Below, piece by piece: positions 52,939 to 61,909 of a DNA stretch of 64,000 nucleotides (positions within the stretch are counted from its first letter, which is position 1; each line of letters starts with the position of its first letter). Where the stretch lies: the NCBI RefSeq assembly GCF_003970385.1, contig NZ_RXZH01000013.1, forward strand, positions 1-64,000, read 5' to 3'. Below the pieces are notes generated by a model. That model had not been told where the DNA came from. It ran no database searches and worked only from the letters and a program-made list of their open reading frames with translations. The position numbers and the translations under genes were made by a program. The DNA is from Vibrio aquaticus. Its GTDB lineage: Bacteria > Pseudomonadota > Gammaproteobacteria > Enterobacterales > Vibrionaceae.

Positions 52939-54273
52939 CTACAGAATGAAGCGGCTTAGATCTTCATCTTCAATCGTATCGCCTAGTTTCGCTCTCACGT
53001 ACTCGGCATCGATAGTCAACTTAGCGCCCGCTTTGTCTGTCGCTTCGAATGAGATCTCATCCATCAAACGCTCCATAACAGTATGCAGACGACGAGCACC
53101 GATGTTTTCAGTGGTTTCGTTGACTGTCCATGCTGCTTCTGCGATTTGAGTAATACCGTCTTCTGTGAACTCAACGTCGACGTCTTCTGTCTTCATCAAA
53201 GCAACGTACTGCTCAGTCAGAGACGCTTTTGGCTCAGTCAGAATACGTTTGAAATCATTGCTTGATAGCGCTTCTAGCTCAACACGAATTGGCAGACGGC
53301 CTTGCAGTTCAGGGATTAAATCCGATGGTTTCGCGACTTGGAATGCACCAGACGCAACAAACAAGATGTGGTCTGTTTTCACCATGCCGTGCTTAGTCGA
53401 CACTGTGCTACCTTCAATCAAAGGTAGAAGATCGCGCTGAACACCTTCACGAGATACGTCAGGGCCAGAGCTTTCACCACGCTTACAAATCTTGTCGATC
53501 TCATCGATGAATACGATGCCGTTGTTTTCAACGTTAAAGATCGCCTGCTCTTTGAGCTCTTCTTGATTGACCAGCTTCGCCGCTTCTTCTTCAGTCAGTG
53601 CTTTAAACGCTTCTTTGATTTTCAGCTTGCGCTTCTTCTTGGTGTCACCAGCTAAGTTTTGGAACATGCCTTGTAGCTGGTTGGTCATCTCTTCCATCCC
53701 AGGAGGCGCCATGATTTCCACGCCCATTTGCGGCGCAGCAACATCAATTTCGATCTCTTTGTCGTCTAATTTGCCTTCACGTAATTTCTTACGGAAGATT
53801 TGGCGAGTATTCGATGCGCTTTCATCTTGCTGTTCGTTTTGCCCCCAAGCATCACGAGCAGGTGGAAGTAGCGCGTCTAAGATACGCTCTTCAGCTTGCT
53901 CTTCCGCGCGGAATTTCACTTTTTCCATCGCCTGCTGATGAGTCATTTTAATCGCAACGTCTGTCAGGTCACGGATGATGGTTTCCACTTCCTTACCTAC
54001 GTAGCCCACTTCCGTAAACTTAGTCGCTTCTACCTTAATGAAAGGTGCATTCGCTAGTTTAGCTAGACGACGAGCAATCTCCGTTTTACCCACACCCGTA
54101 GGACCAATCATTAGGATGTTCTTTGGTGTCACTTCTACACGCAAGCTCTCTTCAAGCTGCATACGGCGCCAGCGGTTACGTAGCGCGATCGCTACCGAAC
54201 GCTTTGCATTTTCTTGGCCAATGATGTGGCGGTTAAGCTCATGAACAATTTCGCGAGGTGTCATTTCAGACAT
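52939..54273 (-). CDS. hslU: ATP-dependent protease ATPase subunit HslU
   Basis: AAA+ unfoldase that feeds substrates to the HslV peptidase. The 444-residue protein starts MSEMTPREIVHELNRHIIGQ; Walker A GPTGVGKT is at 57-64, Walker B is GIVFIDEIDKI, the I domain lies between, and the C-terminal DEDLSRFIL inserts into HslV. AAGGA precedes the ATG. It follows hslV by 51 bases in a heat-shock operon. Confidence 0.96.
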   Translation of the reverse strand: MSEMTPREIVHELNRHIIGQENAKRSVAIALRNRWRRMQLEESLRVEVTPKNILMIGPTGVGKTEIARRLAKLANAPFIKVEATKFTEVGYVGKEVETIIRDLTDVAIKMTHQQAMEKVKFRAEEQAEERILDALLPPARDAWGQNEQQDESASNTRQIFRKKLREGKLDDKEIEIDVAAPQMGVEIMAPPGMEEMTNQLQGMFQNLAGDTKKKRKLKIKEAFKALTEEEAAKLVNQEELKEQAIFNVENNGIVFIDEIDKICKRGESSGPDVSREGVQRDLLPLIEGSTVSTKHGMVKTDHILFVASGAFQVAKPSDLIPELQGRLPIRVELEALSSNDFKRILTEPKASLTEQYVALMKTEDVDVEFTEDGITQIAEAAWTVNETTENIGARRLHTVMERLMDEISFEATDKAGAKLTIDAEYVRAKLGDTIEDEDLSRFIL

Positions 54274-54324
54274 AATCAATTTTCCTTAAATTCTCTTAGC
54301 ACTATCTTTGCTTATTCAGCTTTA

Positions 54325-54867
54325 TTACTCAGATTGAGTAGCTGGGATTTCTAGTTCTTCGATAGTGTGATGATGGTTAGTGAACACACAGATATCACCA
54401 GCAATTTTCAGTGATTTTTCTGCAACTTCACGTGCATCCAATTCGGTATTTTCAAGCAGTGCGGTTGCTGCCGCTTGAGCAAAGTTACCACCTGAACCAA
54501 TCGCAATCAGATCGTTCTCTGGTTGAACAACATCACCGTTACCCGTGATGATCAGTGATGCCGTTTCATCAGCTACGGCTAATAGTGCTTCAAGCTTGCG
54601 TAGCGCTCGGTCACTACGCCAATCTTTCGCTAACTCTACTGCGGCCTTCGTTAGGTGGCCTTGGTGCATTTGCAGCTTGCTCTCAAACTTTTCAAATAGA
54701 GTGAAAGCATCAGCCGTACCACCAGCAAAGCCTGCTAGAACTTTGTTGTTGTAAAGGCGACGCACTTTGCGCGCATTGCCCTTCATTACTGTGTTACCCA
54801 GAGAGACTTGTCCATCACCAGCGATGACGACTTTGTTATTACGACGTACAGATACAATGGTAGTCAC
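54325..54867 (-). CDS. hslV: ATP-dependent protease peptidase subunit HslV
   Basis: Proteasome-like threonine peptidase. After Met removal the N-terminal TTIVSVRRNNKVVIAGDGQ exposes the catalytic threonine; K33-type lysine and GSGG sodium-site sequences (IAIGSGGNFAQAAATALL) are present. 180 residues, near the E. coli 176. A sigma-32 type promoter lies about 43 bases upstream. Confidence 0.96.
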   Translation of the reverse strand: MTTIVSVRRNNKVVIAGDGQVSLGNTVMKGNARKVRRLYNNKVLAGFAGGTADAFTLFEKFESKLQMHQGHLTKAAVELAKDWRSDRALRKLEALLAVADETASLIITGNGDVVQPENDLIAIGSGGNFAQAAATALLENTELDAREVAEKSLKIAGDICVFTNHHHTIEELEIPATQSE

Positions 54868-54909
54868 GAGTAGGGCCTCATAGTTGTTTTAATCTCAGTG
54901 TTAAAAACT

Positions 54910-54938
54910 ATATGAGGTTATGGATAGAGGAATTCAAG
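54910..54938 (-). promoter_or_regulatory. Sigma-32 (heat shock) promoter of hslVU
   Basis: Minus strand: CTTGAAT, 14 bases, CCTCATAT, close to the known CTTGAAA-N13/14-CCCCATNT. Heat-shock control of hslVU is established in E. coli. Confidence 0.7.
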
Positions 54939-54960
54939 GGAATAGAGCAGAGATAGAAAC

Positions 54961-54988
54961 GAAAAACGAACCCCGAAAGGTTCGTTTT
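54961..54988 (-). terminator. Terminator after ftsN
   Basis: Minus strand: AAAACGAACC, TTTCGG, GGTTCGTTTT with T, eight bases past the ftsN stop; separates ftsN from hslVU. Confidence 0.85.
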
Positions 54989-54995
54989 GTTGTTC

Positions 54996-55544
54996 TTATT
55001 GCGTTTCTTTCCAAATCGCACACGGCTCAATTTTCGCTCGTTGCAATTTGTGCTTATCACGCTCGGCATCTCGCTTAAATTTATATGGCCCTAGCACCAC
55101 TCGGTACCAGCTGCTGCCCTCTTTCTTGCGAATTTTGCTGTTGATACCTTGGAAGGCAATATCCAGCTTGCGAGCTTCTGCCTGCTGAGCATTTTTGTAA
55201 GCGCCACACTGCATGATATATGGGATCTCTGACACCACTTGCTCTTTCGCTTTCACTTCCACTTCACGGCTTGGCAAGCTTTCCACGTAATCCCATTTTT
55301 CTTCTGGTGGTGGAGGTAATTTCGCTTGAGGTTTAGGCTTTGGCTTCGGTTTTACAGGCTCTGCCACAGGCGCAGGCGGCTCAGGGTCAGTGCTAAGCAA
55401 ATATAGGCCATACCCAAAAAGGCTCACCAACAACACGGCAAGCAGTCCACTGCGCCAAGGTTTGCGGCGAGGTGAATTTTTCTTCTTGGCTGGCTTGCGG
55501 TTATTCCCGCCACGGCCTCTTTTTACGTAATCTCTATTTGCCAC
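54996..55544 (-). CDS. ftsN: Cell-division protein FtsN
   Basis: Late divisome protein that triggers septal peptidoglycan synthesis. The 182-residue protein has a basic N-terminus (MANRDYVKRGRGGNNRKPAK, the cytoplasmic FtsA-binding part), one membrane helix (SGLLAVLLVSLFGYGLYLL), a Pro/Lys-rich linker (PVKPKPKPKPQAKLPPPP) and a C-terminal SPOR domain with YIMQCGAYKNAQQAEARKLD. It is clearly shorter than the 319-residue E. coli protein, mainly in the linker. Between cytR and hslV as in E. coli. Confidence 0.92.
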   Translation of the reverse strand: MANRDYVKRGRGGNNRKPAKKKNSPRRKPWRSGLLAVLLVSLFGYGLYLLSTDPEPPAPVAEPVKPKPKPKPQAKLPPPPEEKWDYVESLPSREVEVKAKEQVVSEIPYIMQCGAYKNAQQAEARKLDIAFQGINSKIRKKEGSSWYRVVLGPYKFKRDAERDKHKLQRAKIEPCAIWKETQ

Positions 55545-55658
55545 AACTAAACATCAATTAAATTGGTTACTACTGTCGCTATGTTAATCCAGAATGCCTA
55601 GAGATAACAGAGTAGAAATGGAAGCGGCGCATCAGATTGCGCCGCTTAAAAGTCCTGT

Positions 55659-56666
55659 TTATAGCACTCTTGGGGGAGCTGCACTTTCTCTGACAACCAA
55701 GTTGGTTTCCAGGAGTCGAGACCCCGCTCGAACATCATGCCCACGCAGCAGTTCTAGCATCATTAGCATAGCCTGGCGGCCAATTTCGTAACGAGGCTGA
55801 GAGATCGTCGTCAGCGGTGGATCGCAGTACTGGGCGAAATGAATATCATCGAAGCCCACAACCGAAAGGTCTTGAGGAACGCGTAAACCGAGCTTTTTCG
55901 CTTCTTGAATAGCACCAATAGCCATTGCGTCATTGTGTGAGAACACCGCTGTTGGTGGCTCAGGTAACGCTAACAATTGACGAATCGCTTTTGCACCAGA
56001 CTCAAACGAGAAGTCACCATAGGTGCAGTAACTCGTCGTCATGGTGATCCCAGCACGACGCAACGCCTGTTGGTAACCTTGATGACGGAACTGACATAAT
56101 GCCGCTGACTCTGGCCCTGAAATTTGTGCAACTCGTTTGTGGCCCATTTGGGTTAGGTAGTTAACCGCTTCAAAGGCCGAAGTGAGGTTATCGATATGGA
56201 CAGTAGGAAGCTCAAGCTCTGGTGCGAATTCACACGCCATCACCATTGGCGGCAAATTCTTTTGTTCCGGCTTGCTCACATCAAATGGTAAGTCAGTCCC
56301 AAGCAGTAACATGCCATCGGCTTGTTTGGTAAACACTAAGTTTACGAATGAGCTCTCACGTTTTTTCTGCTGACCACTATCACCAAGTAGAACAATGTAG
56401 CCATGCTCCATCGCAGCATCTTCGATACCACGAATGATCTCGGTATAGTATGGGTCACAAATATCTGGAATGATTGCGATGATTGTTTTGGACTCATTAC
56501 GACGCAAGTTGCGCGCAAGTGAGTTAGGTGAATAACCAGCTTCTAGAACCGCATCTTCAACTCTTTTCCGTGTTGCTGATGAGACTTTTTCTGGATTCAT
56601 AAGCGCACGTGAAACCGTCGCTGTTGAAACTCCCGCAAGCTGGGCAACATCCTTCATTGTCGCCAT
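55659..56666 (-). CDS. cytR: LacI-family repressor CytR
   Basis: Repressor of nucleoside uptake and catabolism that works with CRP, and a regulator of competence and biofilm in V. cholerae. The 335-residue protein has an N-terminal helix-turn-helix (MKDVAQLAGVSTATVSRALM) and a periplasmic-binding-protein-like sensor domain with IIAIIPDICDPYYTEIIRGI. The position between priA and ftsN supports the name. Confidence 0.92.
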   Translation of the reverse strand: MATMKDVAQLAGVSTATVSRALMNPEKVSSATRKRVEDAVLEAGYSPNSLARNLRRNESKTIIAIIPDICDPYYTEIIRGIEDAAMEHGYIVLLGDSGQQKKRESSFVNLVFTKQADGMLLLGTDLPFDVSKPEQKNLPPMVMACEFAPELELPTVHIDNLTSAFEAVNYLTQMGHKRVAQISGPESAALCQFRHQGYQQALRRAGITMTTSYCTYGDFSFESGAKAIRQLLALPEPPTAVFSHNDAMAIGAIQEAKKLGLRVPQDLSVVGFDDIHFAQYCDPPLTTISQPRYEIGRQAMLMMLELLRGHDVRAGSRLLETNLVVRESAAPPRVL

Positions 56667-57017
56667 ATCTTCTTAACCCTCTTAAATTTCCTAATTTAGT
56701 AGCCTATTGCCACCTAAACCTAATGAATTGCATCGTATCGACCAAGTAGGACAATTGGATGTTGTGTAGGCTATTGGCCTATCTTCTCTATTATCTTCTG
56801 CGCGCAAACGTTTAACTTCAAAACAATCGTCTAAATTAAGCGACTTGCACATCACCTAGTGTATTCATTTCAACGAGTAAAGTTACGGGAGATTTAACAA
56901 AACAGGCAGCCAAATAGAGATCTCAATCACAAATAAATGAAAAAAGTCTGCATATTGACCGCCATCAAAGCCAAGGATGTGGCGTTTAGAAAAGAAAGAA
57001 GCGAGCAAATGATCCAG
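56667..57017 (-). promoter_or_regulatory. cytR upstream region with possible LacI-family and CRP sites
   Basis: 351 bases without a gene. GCGCAAACGTTTAACT (56802-56817) has the AAACGTTT core of PurR-type operators, and on the minus strand TGTGA-TTGAGA-TCTCT (56916-56931) is a partial CRP site. No terminator for priA is obvious. Both sites are guesses from pattern. Confidence 0.35.
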
Positions 57018-59219
57018 TTAGCTTAAATCTTGCGGTTCGATATCCAGCGTCCAACGCACCTTTTTCGCATGAGGCAACATCTGAATCACCGGCTTAGCAC
57101 TCGACAACAGTTTTTGCATCGTAGGGCGACTTTGCGTTTGCAATAAGAGTTGCCAACGATACTTCCCTGCTCGCTTGGCTAAAGGGGCCGGCGTTGGCCC
57201 TAATACCAGACAGTAATCATCAAAGAGAGGATGAAACTCTAATGTATGACGAACCTGTCGAAGGAACTCTTCCACCACTTCTGATTGGTTCGCCTCTGCT
57301 CTAAACAGAGTCAAAAAGCTGTATGGCGGTAACTGGGCCAGTTTACGTTCTTCTAATGCTGTGTCAGCAAAATGGCGATAACTCTTCGTCAGTAGAGCTT
57401 GCAACAAACTGTGTTCAGGATGGTGGGTTTGTAATACCACTTCACCTGGTTTACTTGCGCGACCTGCTCGCCCAGCCACCTGAATAAACAGCTGAGCCAA
57501 GCGTTCCGATGCACGGAAATCACTACTGTAGAGCGAACCGTCGACATCCAATAAAGCCACCAGCGTAACATCTGGAAAGTGGTGACCTTTCGCCAGCATT
57601 TGCGTACCAATAAGAATTTGGTATTCACCATTGCGAATCGCGCCTAAAGCGCTCTCTAAGCTGCCTTTACGACGAGTACTGTCTCGGTCAATTCGAATGG
57701 TCTTATATTCTGGGAAAAGCTCTGCAAGTTGCTTTTCTAGTTGTTCAGTACCGACACCGACCGTCACCAAGTGCGTTGAACCACACCCTTGGCATTGGTG
57801 AATGATCGGTTGCTGAGAACCGCAGTGGTGGCAGCGAATTTCGTTACTGTATTGATGGTAAGTGTAATAAGCATCACAGCGTTTACATTCGGCAATCCAG
57901 CCACACTCATGACACATTAAGGCTGGCGAGAAACCACGACGATTCAAAAATAACATCACCTGATTGCCCGCCTCAAGGTGCTTACGCATTTCAGCAATCA
58001 GTGGAGCCGATAAGCCGCTCTCTAAATACAGGCCTTTGACATCAAGCACTTTATTCGTGGTTGGCGTTGCGTTCCCAGCACGAGATGAGAGAACAAGGTG
58101 GTGATATTTGCCTGCTAAGGCATTGTGCAGTGTTTCAAGGGCAGGTGTCGCTGAACCCAATACAATCGGGATTTGCTCTTTGTTGGCTCGCATCACTGCC
58201 ACATCACGAGCGTGATAGCGAAGACTGTCTTGTTGCTTATAAGAGGCATCATGCTCTTCATCGACAATGATGATACCAAGGTCATTAAACGGAGTGAGCA
58301 GTGCAGAACGAGTGCCAATCACAATACCACAGGCATTATCTCGTGCAGAGAGCCACGCATTAAGGCGCTCTGTATCATTTAAGCCAGAGTGAATCACCTC
58401 AACCGGTACATCAAAGCGTTTTCTAAAGCGATTAATGGTTTGTGGGGTAAGGCCGATCTCAGGTACCAGCACTAAAGCTTGCTTGCCTTGCTCTAATACC
58501 GGCTTGATGAGGTTCAGGTACACTTCCGTTTTGCCTGACCCCGTGACCCCTTCCAACAAATAACAGCCAAACCCTTCGCCACTGTTAACCGTTGCGATAG
58601 CAATAGCTTGCTCGGCGTTTAGCTTAGGCTTGTCCACGTTGGCTTCAACATGCTGACGCCAATCTCGAATAACCGGCTTGGTTTCAACGGATTCTATCCA
58701 ACCTTTTTCTGCGAGCGTTTTTAACACTGAAGACGAGACTTCTTCATCAATAAAGCGTTGGTGCGATACCGCTCCTGGCTCCAACATTCGCATCACTTTT
58801 TCTTGCTTAATCGCCCGCCCAAAGCCTTGCATCAGCTGATCACGACCCGTTATGGTCAATCGCCACTCCACCAGCGTTGCAAAATCCGCCGGTTTGCCTT
58901 TACGCAGCGCACTCGGCATTGCATTCAATAAGGTATCGCCCAAAGGGTATTGATAGAACTGGCTGCACCATAGCAATAAGCCATAGAGCTTTTCTGGCCA
59001 GACAGGCTGGCTATCGAGCACTTGTTTTATCGGCTTGAGCTTATCGAAGCCAAACTCGGACTCATTTGAAAATGATGTCACGATACCCACCAAAGTTTGA
59101 CGACCGAAAGGCACAGAAACTCGCCCACCAACAATAGGAAATAGATGGCTAGGGATCTGATAATCAAACTGTTTATCCAGTGGCACTGGCAGTGCTACTC
59201 GGGCAATCAAAGGTCGCAT
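57018..59219 (-). CDS. priA: Primosomal protein N' (replication-restart helicase PriA)
   Basis: 3'-5' helicase that reloads the replisome at collapsed forks. The 733-residue protein has an N-terminal fork-binding domain, Walker A GVTGSGKT at 224-231, DEEH box DEEHDASYKQ, two zinc-binding arrays (CHECGWIAECKRC and CHHCG...CQGCG) and helicase motifs IGTQMLAKGHHFPDVTLV and QVAGRAGR. Divergent from rpmE, as in E. coli. Confidence 0.96.
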   Translation of the reverse strand: MRPLIARVALPVPLDKQFDYQIPSHLFPIVGGRVSVPFGRQTLVGIVTSFSNESEFGFDKLKPIKQVLDSQPVWPEKLYGLLLWCSQFYQYPLGDTLLNAMPSALRKGKPADFATLVEWRLTITGRDQLMQGFGRAIKQEKVMRMLEPGAVSHQRFIDEEVSSSVLKTLAEKGWIESVETKPVIRDWRQHVEANVDKPKLNAEQAIAIATVNSGEGFGCYLLEGVTGSGKTEVYLNLIKPVLEQGKQALVLVPEIGLTPQTINRFRKRFDVPVEVIHSGLNDTERLNAWLSARDNACGIVIGTRSALLTPFNDLGIIIVDEEHDASYKQQDSLRYHARDVAVMRANKEQIPIVLGSATPALETLHNALAGKYHHLVLSSRAGNATPTTNKVLDVKGLYLESGLSAPLIAEMRKHLEAGNQVMLFLNRRGFSPALMCHECGWIAECKRCDAYYTYHQYSNEIRCHHCGSQQPIIHQCQGCGSTHLVTVGVGTEQLEKQLAELFPEYKTIRIDRDSTRRKGSLESALGAIRNGEYQILIGTQMLAKGHHFPDVTLVALLDVDGSLYSSDFRASERLAQLFIQVAGRAGRASKPGEVVLQTHHPEHSLLQALLTKSYRHFADTALEERKLAQLPPYSFLTLFRAEANQSEVVEEFLRQVRHTLEFHPLFDDYCLVLGPTPAPLAKRAGKYRWQLLLQTQSRPTMQKLLSSAKPVIQMLPHAKKVRWTLDIEPQDLS

Positions 59220-59449
59220 AGTTTGGCTTTATAGCTCGCTGGAAGGAGAGAAGAACTAGTCTAAGGGAAAAGCCCGTCAGTGGAAAGAGAGGCTCTATCG
59301 TACAGAACGAGAACAGCGGCTAAAAAAGTAGCAACTTTATTGTCAAATCGGTTGATCCTGAGTCACGTATTCATTACTATATCGCGCCTTAGAGATATGG
59401 CTCGCCTATGGCAGCGGTATCCCTAACTACTATTTTTTAACTACGTGTG

Positions 59450-59501
59450 GTGTCCGGCATTAGAATCGGATAGCGACACGGCCCATTATTGAGGTTATCC
59501 C
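59450..59501 (+). promoter_or_regulatory. Candidate bL31 leader RNA
   Basis: The rpmE 5' region has a hairpin GTGTC(59450-59454)...GACAC(59475-59479) with an inner CCG/CGG pairing, followed by a GAGG ribosome-binding site. Autoregulatory L31 leaders are known in gammaproteobacteria; identity here is not proven. Confidence 0.45.
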
Positions 59502-59720
59502 ATGAAAGCTGGTATCCACCCAGAATACAAAGCTGTTAAAGCAACTTGTTCTTGTGGCAACTCTTTTGAGTTCAACTCAACTCTAACTAAAGAGTCAATC
59601 CACCTAGACGTATGTGACAAATGTCACCCATTCTACACTGGTAAGCAACGTATCGTAGATACAGGCGGCCGTGTTGATCGCTTTAACAAGCGTTTCGGTG
59701 CTCTATCAAGCAAGAAGTAA
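59502..59720 (+). CDS. rpmE: 50S ribosomal protein bL31
   Basis: Large-subunit protein that bridges to the small-subunit head. The 72-residue protein starts MKAGIHPEYKAVKATCSCGN and has the four-cysteine zinc set (CSC at 16-18 and CDKC at 37-40), so it is the zinc-containing form. The MKAGIHP and FYTGKQRIVDTGGRVDRFNK blocks are diagnostic. Confidence 0.97.
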   Translation: MKAGIHPEYKAVKATCSCGNSFEFNSTLTKESIHLDVCDKCHPFYTGKQRIVDTGGRVDRFNKRFGALSSKK

Positions 59721-59736
59721 TTTCTGCTTAGCCGAA

Positions 59737-59766
59737 TCTAAAAAGGACGCTCAGGCGTCCTTTTTT
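59737..59766 (+). terminator. Intrinsic terminator after rpmE
   Basis: AAAAAGGACGC, TCAG loop, GCGTCCTTTTTT. Confidence 0.9.
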
Positions 59767-59989
59767 GTTGCCTCTATTTTTCTTTGCGCTTCGAAGTAAC
59801 CCTATCATTGTAGGGAATTATTTTTAGCAAACCGATATTTGCCAGCCATATCTCTTTTCATCTGGTCTTATCACCAGTTATTTCCGATCTTTTGGCGCGA
59901 TGGGTCGCATTCTGACCTTTGCAGCTTGACTTAGTTACTCTAGAATGGATTTCCCCTTTCCATATTATTATTAATGAGTACCTACACCC

Positions 59990-61267
59990 ATGTCAGATGA
60001 CAATCGCCAAGAATTATCTCCTGAAGAACAGTTTCGCCAGCAAGCATTGGATTACCATGCTTACCCTACCCCAGGCAAAATTGCTGTCGCACTAACGACC
60101 CCTGCTGAAACAGCGAAAGATCTAGCGCTAGCCTACAGCCCGGGCGTGGCAGAACCTGTACGTGAAATCGCGCAGAACGCCGATAACGTCTACAAGTACA
60201 CTTCTAAAGGAAATATGGTTGCGGTTATCTCTAACGGCACAGCGATTCTTGGCTTGGGTAACTTAGGCCCTCTAGCATCAAAACCAGTAATGGAAGGGAA
60301 ATCTCTTCTATTCAAACGTTTTGCTGGCCTAGACTCGATTGATATTGAAGTGAAACACCGCACGATCGAAGAGTTCGTTGATACGGTAGCTAACATTGCC
60401 GATACCTTTGGTGGTATTAACCTTGAAGACATCAAAGCCCCAGACTGTTTTGAAATTGAAAAGCAGCTGATTGAGCGTTGTGATGTTCCTGTATTCCACG
60501 ATGACCAGCACGGTACGGCTATCGTAACGGCTGCAGGTATGCTTAATGCGATTGAACTTCAAGGTAAGAAGCTTGAAGAAGCGACCATCGTTTGTTTAGG
60601 TGCAGGTGCAGCAGCGGTAGCTTGTATGGAGCTTCTGATCAAGTGTGGCGCAATGCGTGAAAAGATCTACATGCTTGACCGTAAGGGTGTTATCCACACT
60701 CGTCGTGAAGATCTAAACGAATACAAACAGCTATTCGCAAACAACACAGATAAGCGCACGCTTGAAGATGTGATTGAAGGTGCTGACCTATTCCTTGGCG
60801 TTTCTGGCCCTAACCTACTCGCACCAGAAGCATTGAAACTGATGGCCGACAAGCCAGTGGTATTTGCGTGTTCAAACCCAGATCCAGAAATCAAACCGGA
60901 ACTGGCCTATGAAGTGCGCGATGACTTAATTATGGGTACAGGTCGCTCTGACTACCCTAACCAAGTAAACAACGTGCTGTGTTTCCCATTCATCTTCCGT
61001 GGTGCATTAGACGTACGTGCAAGCGAAATTAACGATGAAATGAAGCTAGCGGCTGTTGATGCGATCCGCCAACTAGCGAAAGAAGAAGTACCTGCTGAAG
61101 TACTAACCGCTGCCGGTGTCGACGCTTTGTCATTTGGTCCTGGTTACATCATTCCGAAACCAATGGATTCTCGCCTACTTCCACGTGTTGCAAAAGCAGT
61201 TGCACAAGCCGCTGTTGATTCAGGTGTTGCGCGCATCGAGATGCCAGAAAACTACATGGAAAGCTAA
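59990..61267 (+). CDS. Malic enzyme (MaeB-like, without phosphotransacetylase domain)
   Basis: Oxidative decarboxylation of malate to pyruvate, producing NAD(P)H. The 425-residue protein has the malic domain with TPGKIAVALTTPAETAKDLA, YSPGVAEPV and DDQHGTAIV, and the nucleotide-binding domain starting at IVCLGAGAAAVACMELL. It resembles the N-terminal half of E. coli MaeB, lacking the 330-residue phosphotransacetylase-like half. The cofactor cannot be settled by eye. The 268-base gap before it holds only the rpmE terminator and its own promoter region. Confidence 0.9.
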   Translation: MSDDNRQELSPEEQFRQQALDYHAYPTPGKIAVALTTPAETAKDLALAYSPGVAEPVREIAQNADNVYKYTSKGNMVAVISNGTAILGLGNLGPLASKPVMEGKSLLFKRFAGLDSIDIEVKHRTIEEFVDTVANIADTFGGINLEDIKAPDCFEIEKQLIERCDVPVFHDDQHGTAIVTAAGMLNAIELQGKKLEEATIVCLGAGAAAVACMELLIKCGAMREKIYMLDRKGVIHTRREDLNEYKQLFANNTDKRTLEDVIEGADLFLGVSGPNLLAPEALKLMADKPVVFACSNPDPEIKPELAYEVRDDLIMGTGRSDYPNQVNNVLCFPFIFRGALDVRASEINDEMKLAAVDAIRQLAKEEVPAEVLTAAGVDALSFGPGYIIPKPMDSRLLPRVAKAVAQAAVDSGVARIEMPENYMES

Positions 61268-61287
61268 TCCACCAGATTAGACCCAAT

Positions 61288-61320
61288 AAAAAACCGCTGT
61301 GGCTACACAGCGGTTTTTTT
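61288..61320 (+). terminator. Intrinsic terminator after the malic enzyme gene
   Basis: AAACCGCTGTG, GCTA loop, CACAGCGGTTT and T run; it may also help end metJ transcripts from the other strand. Confidence 0.88.
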
Positions 61321-61369
61321 GTATCTTTAGTCGGCTCTCAGCGAAAAAACGAGGTGCTTGTCGTTTTTA

Positions 61370-61690
61370 TTATTCTTCGTCAAACGCTTCGAACTCTATG
61401 CCCATTTCTGTCATCAGTTTTTTCACTTCTGCAGGAATATCATCTGGGCGATCTTTACGTAAGTCTTCATCCGTTGGCAATGGTTGCCCTGTATAAGCAT
61501 GCAAAAATGCTTCACACAGTAGCTCACTGTTCGTTGCGTGGCGCAGATTATTAATCTGACGGCGAGTACGCTCATCAGTTAAGACCTTCAATACTTTCAA
61601 TGGAATAGATACAGTTATCTTCTTTACTTGTTCGCTTTTCTTTCCATGTTCAGCATATGGGCTAATGTATTCGCCATTCCAGTCTGCCAT
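61370..61690 (-). CDS. metJ: Methionine repressor MetJ
   Basis: Ribbon-helix-helix repressor that binds tandem 8-bp Met boxes with S-adenosylmethionine. The 106-residue protein starts MADWNGEYISPYAEHGKKSE; the DNA-contacting strand KKITVSIPLKVLKVL and the helix RRQINNLRHATNSELLCEAF are almost identical to E. coli. Codons upstream of 61690 are open but not part of the family. Divergent from metB with Met boxes between. Confidence 0.95.
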   Translation of the reverse strand: MADWNGEYISPYAEHGKKSEQVKKITVSIPLKVLKVLTDERTRRQINNLRHATNSELLCEAFLHAYTGQPLPTDEDLRKDRPDDIPAEVKKLMTEMGIEFEAFDEE

Positions 61691-61763
61691 TGCGCACCTT
61701 TTATTATTCGTTGTGATTAATTTGAGAATCCGTAATTTTAGCGGCATTTATGGCCACAAGCAA

Positions 61764-61795
61764 AGACATATAGACGTCTAGAAGTGTTGACGGCC
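61764..61795. promoter_or_regulatory. Tandem Met boxes (MetJ operator)
   Basis: Four consecutive 8-bp units: AGACATAT, AGACGTCT, AGAAGTGT, TGACGGCC. The second is a perfect match to the consensus AGACGTCT, the others keep five or fewer changes. They sit between metJ and metB and can control both. Confidence 0.85.
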
Positions 61796-61909
61796 ACACT
61801 TTTGGCAAGTAAAGTGAACAGATATGGAGTTGGAATAACATATATCTAACAACCAACAGGTATAGCGTATTCCCTAAAAGAAGTCACTAAAGTTCGAAAG
61901 GAAACACTT

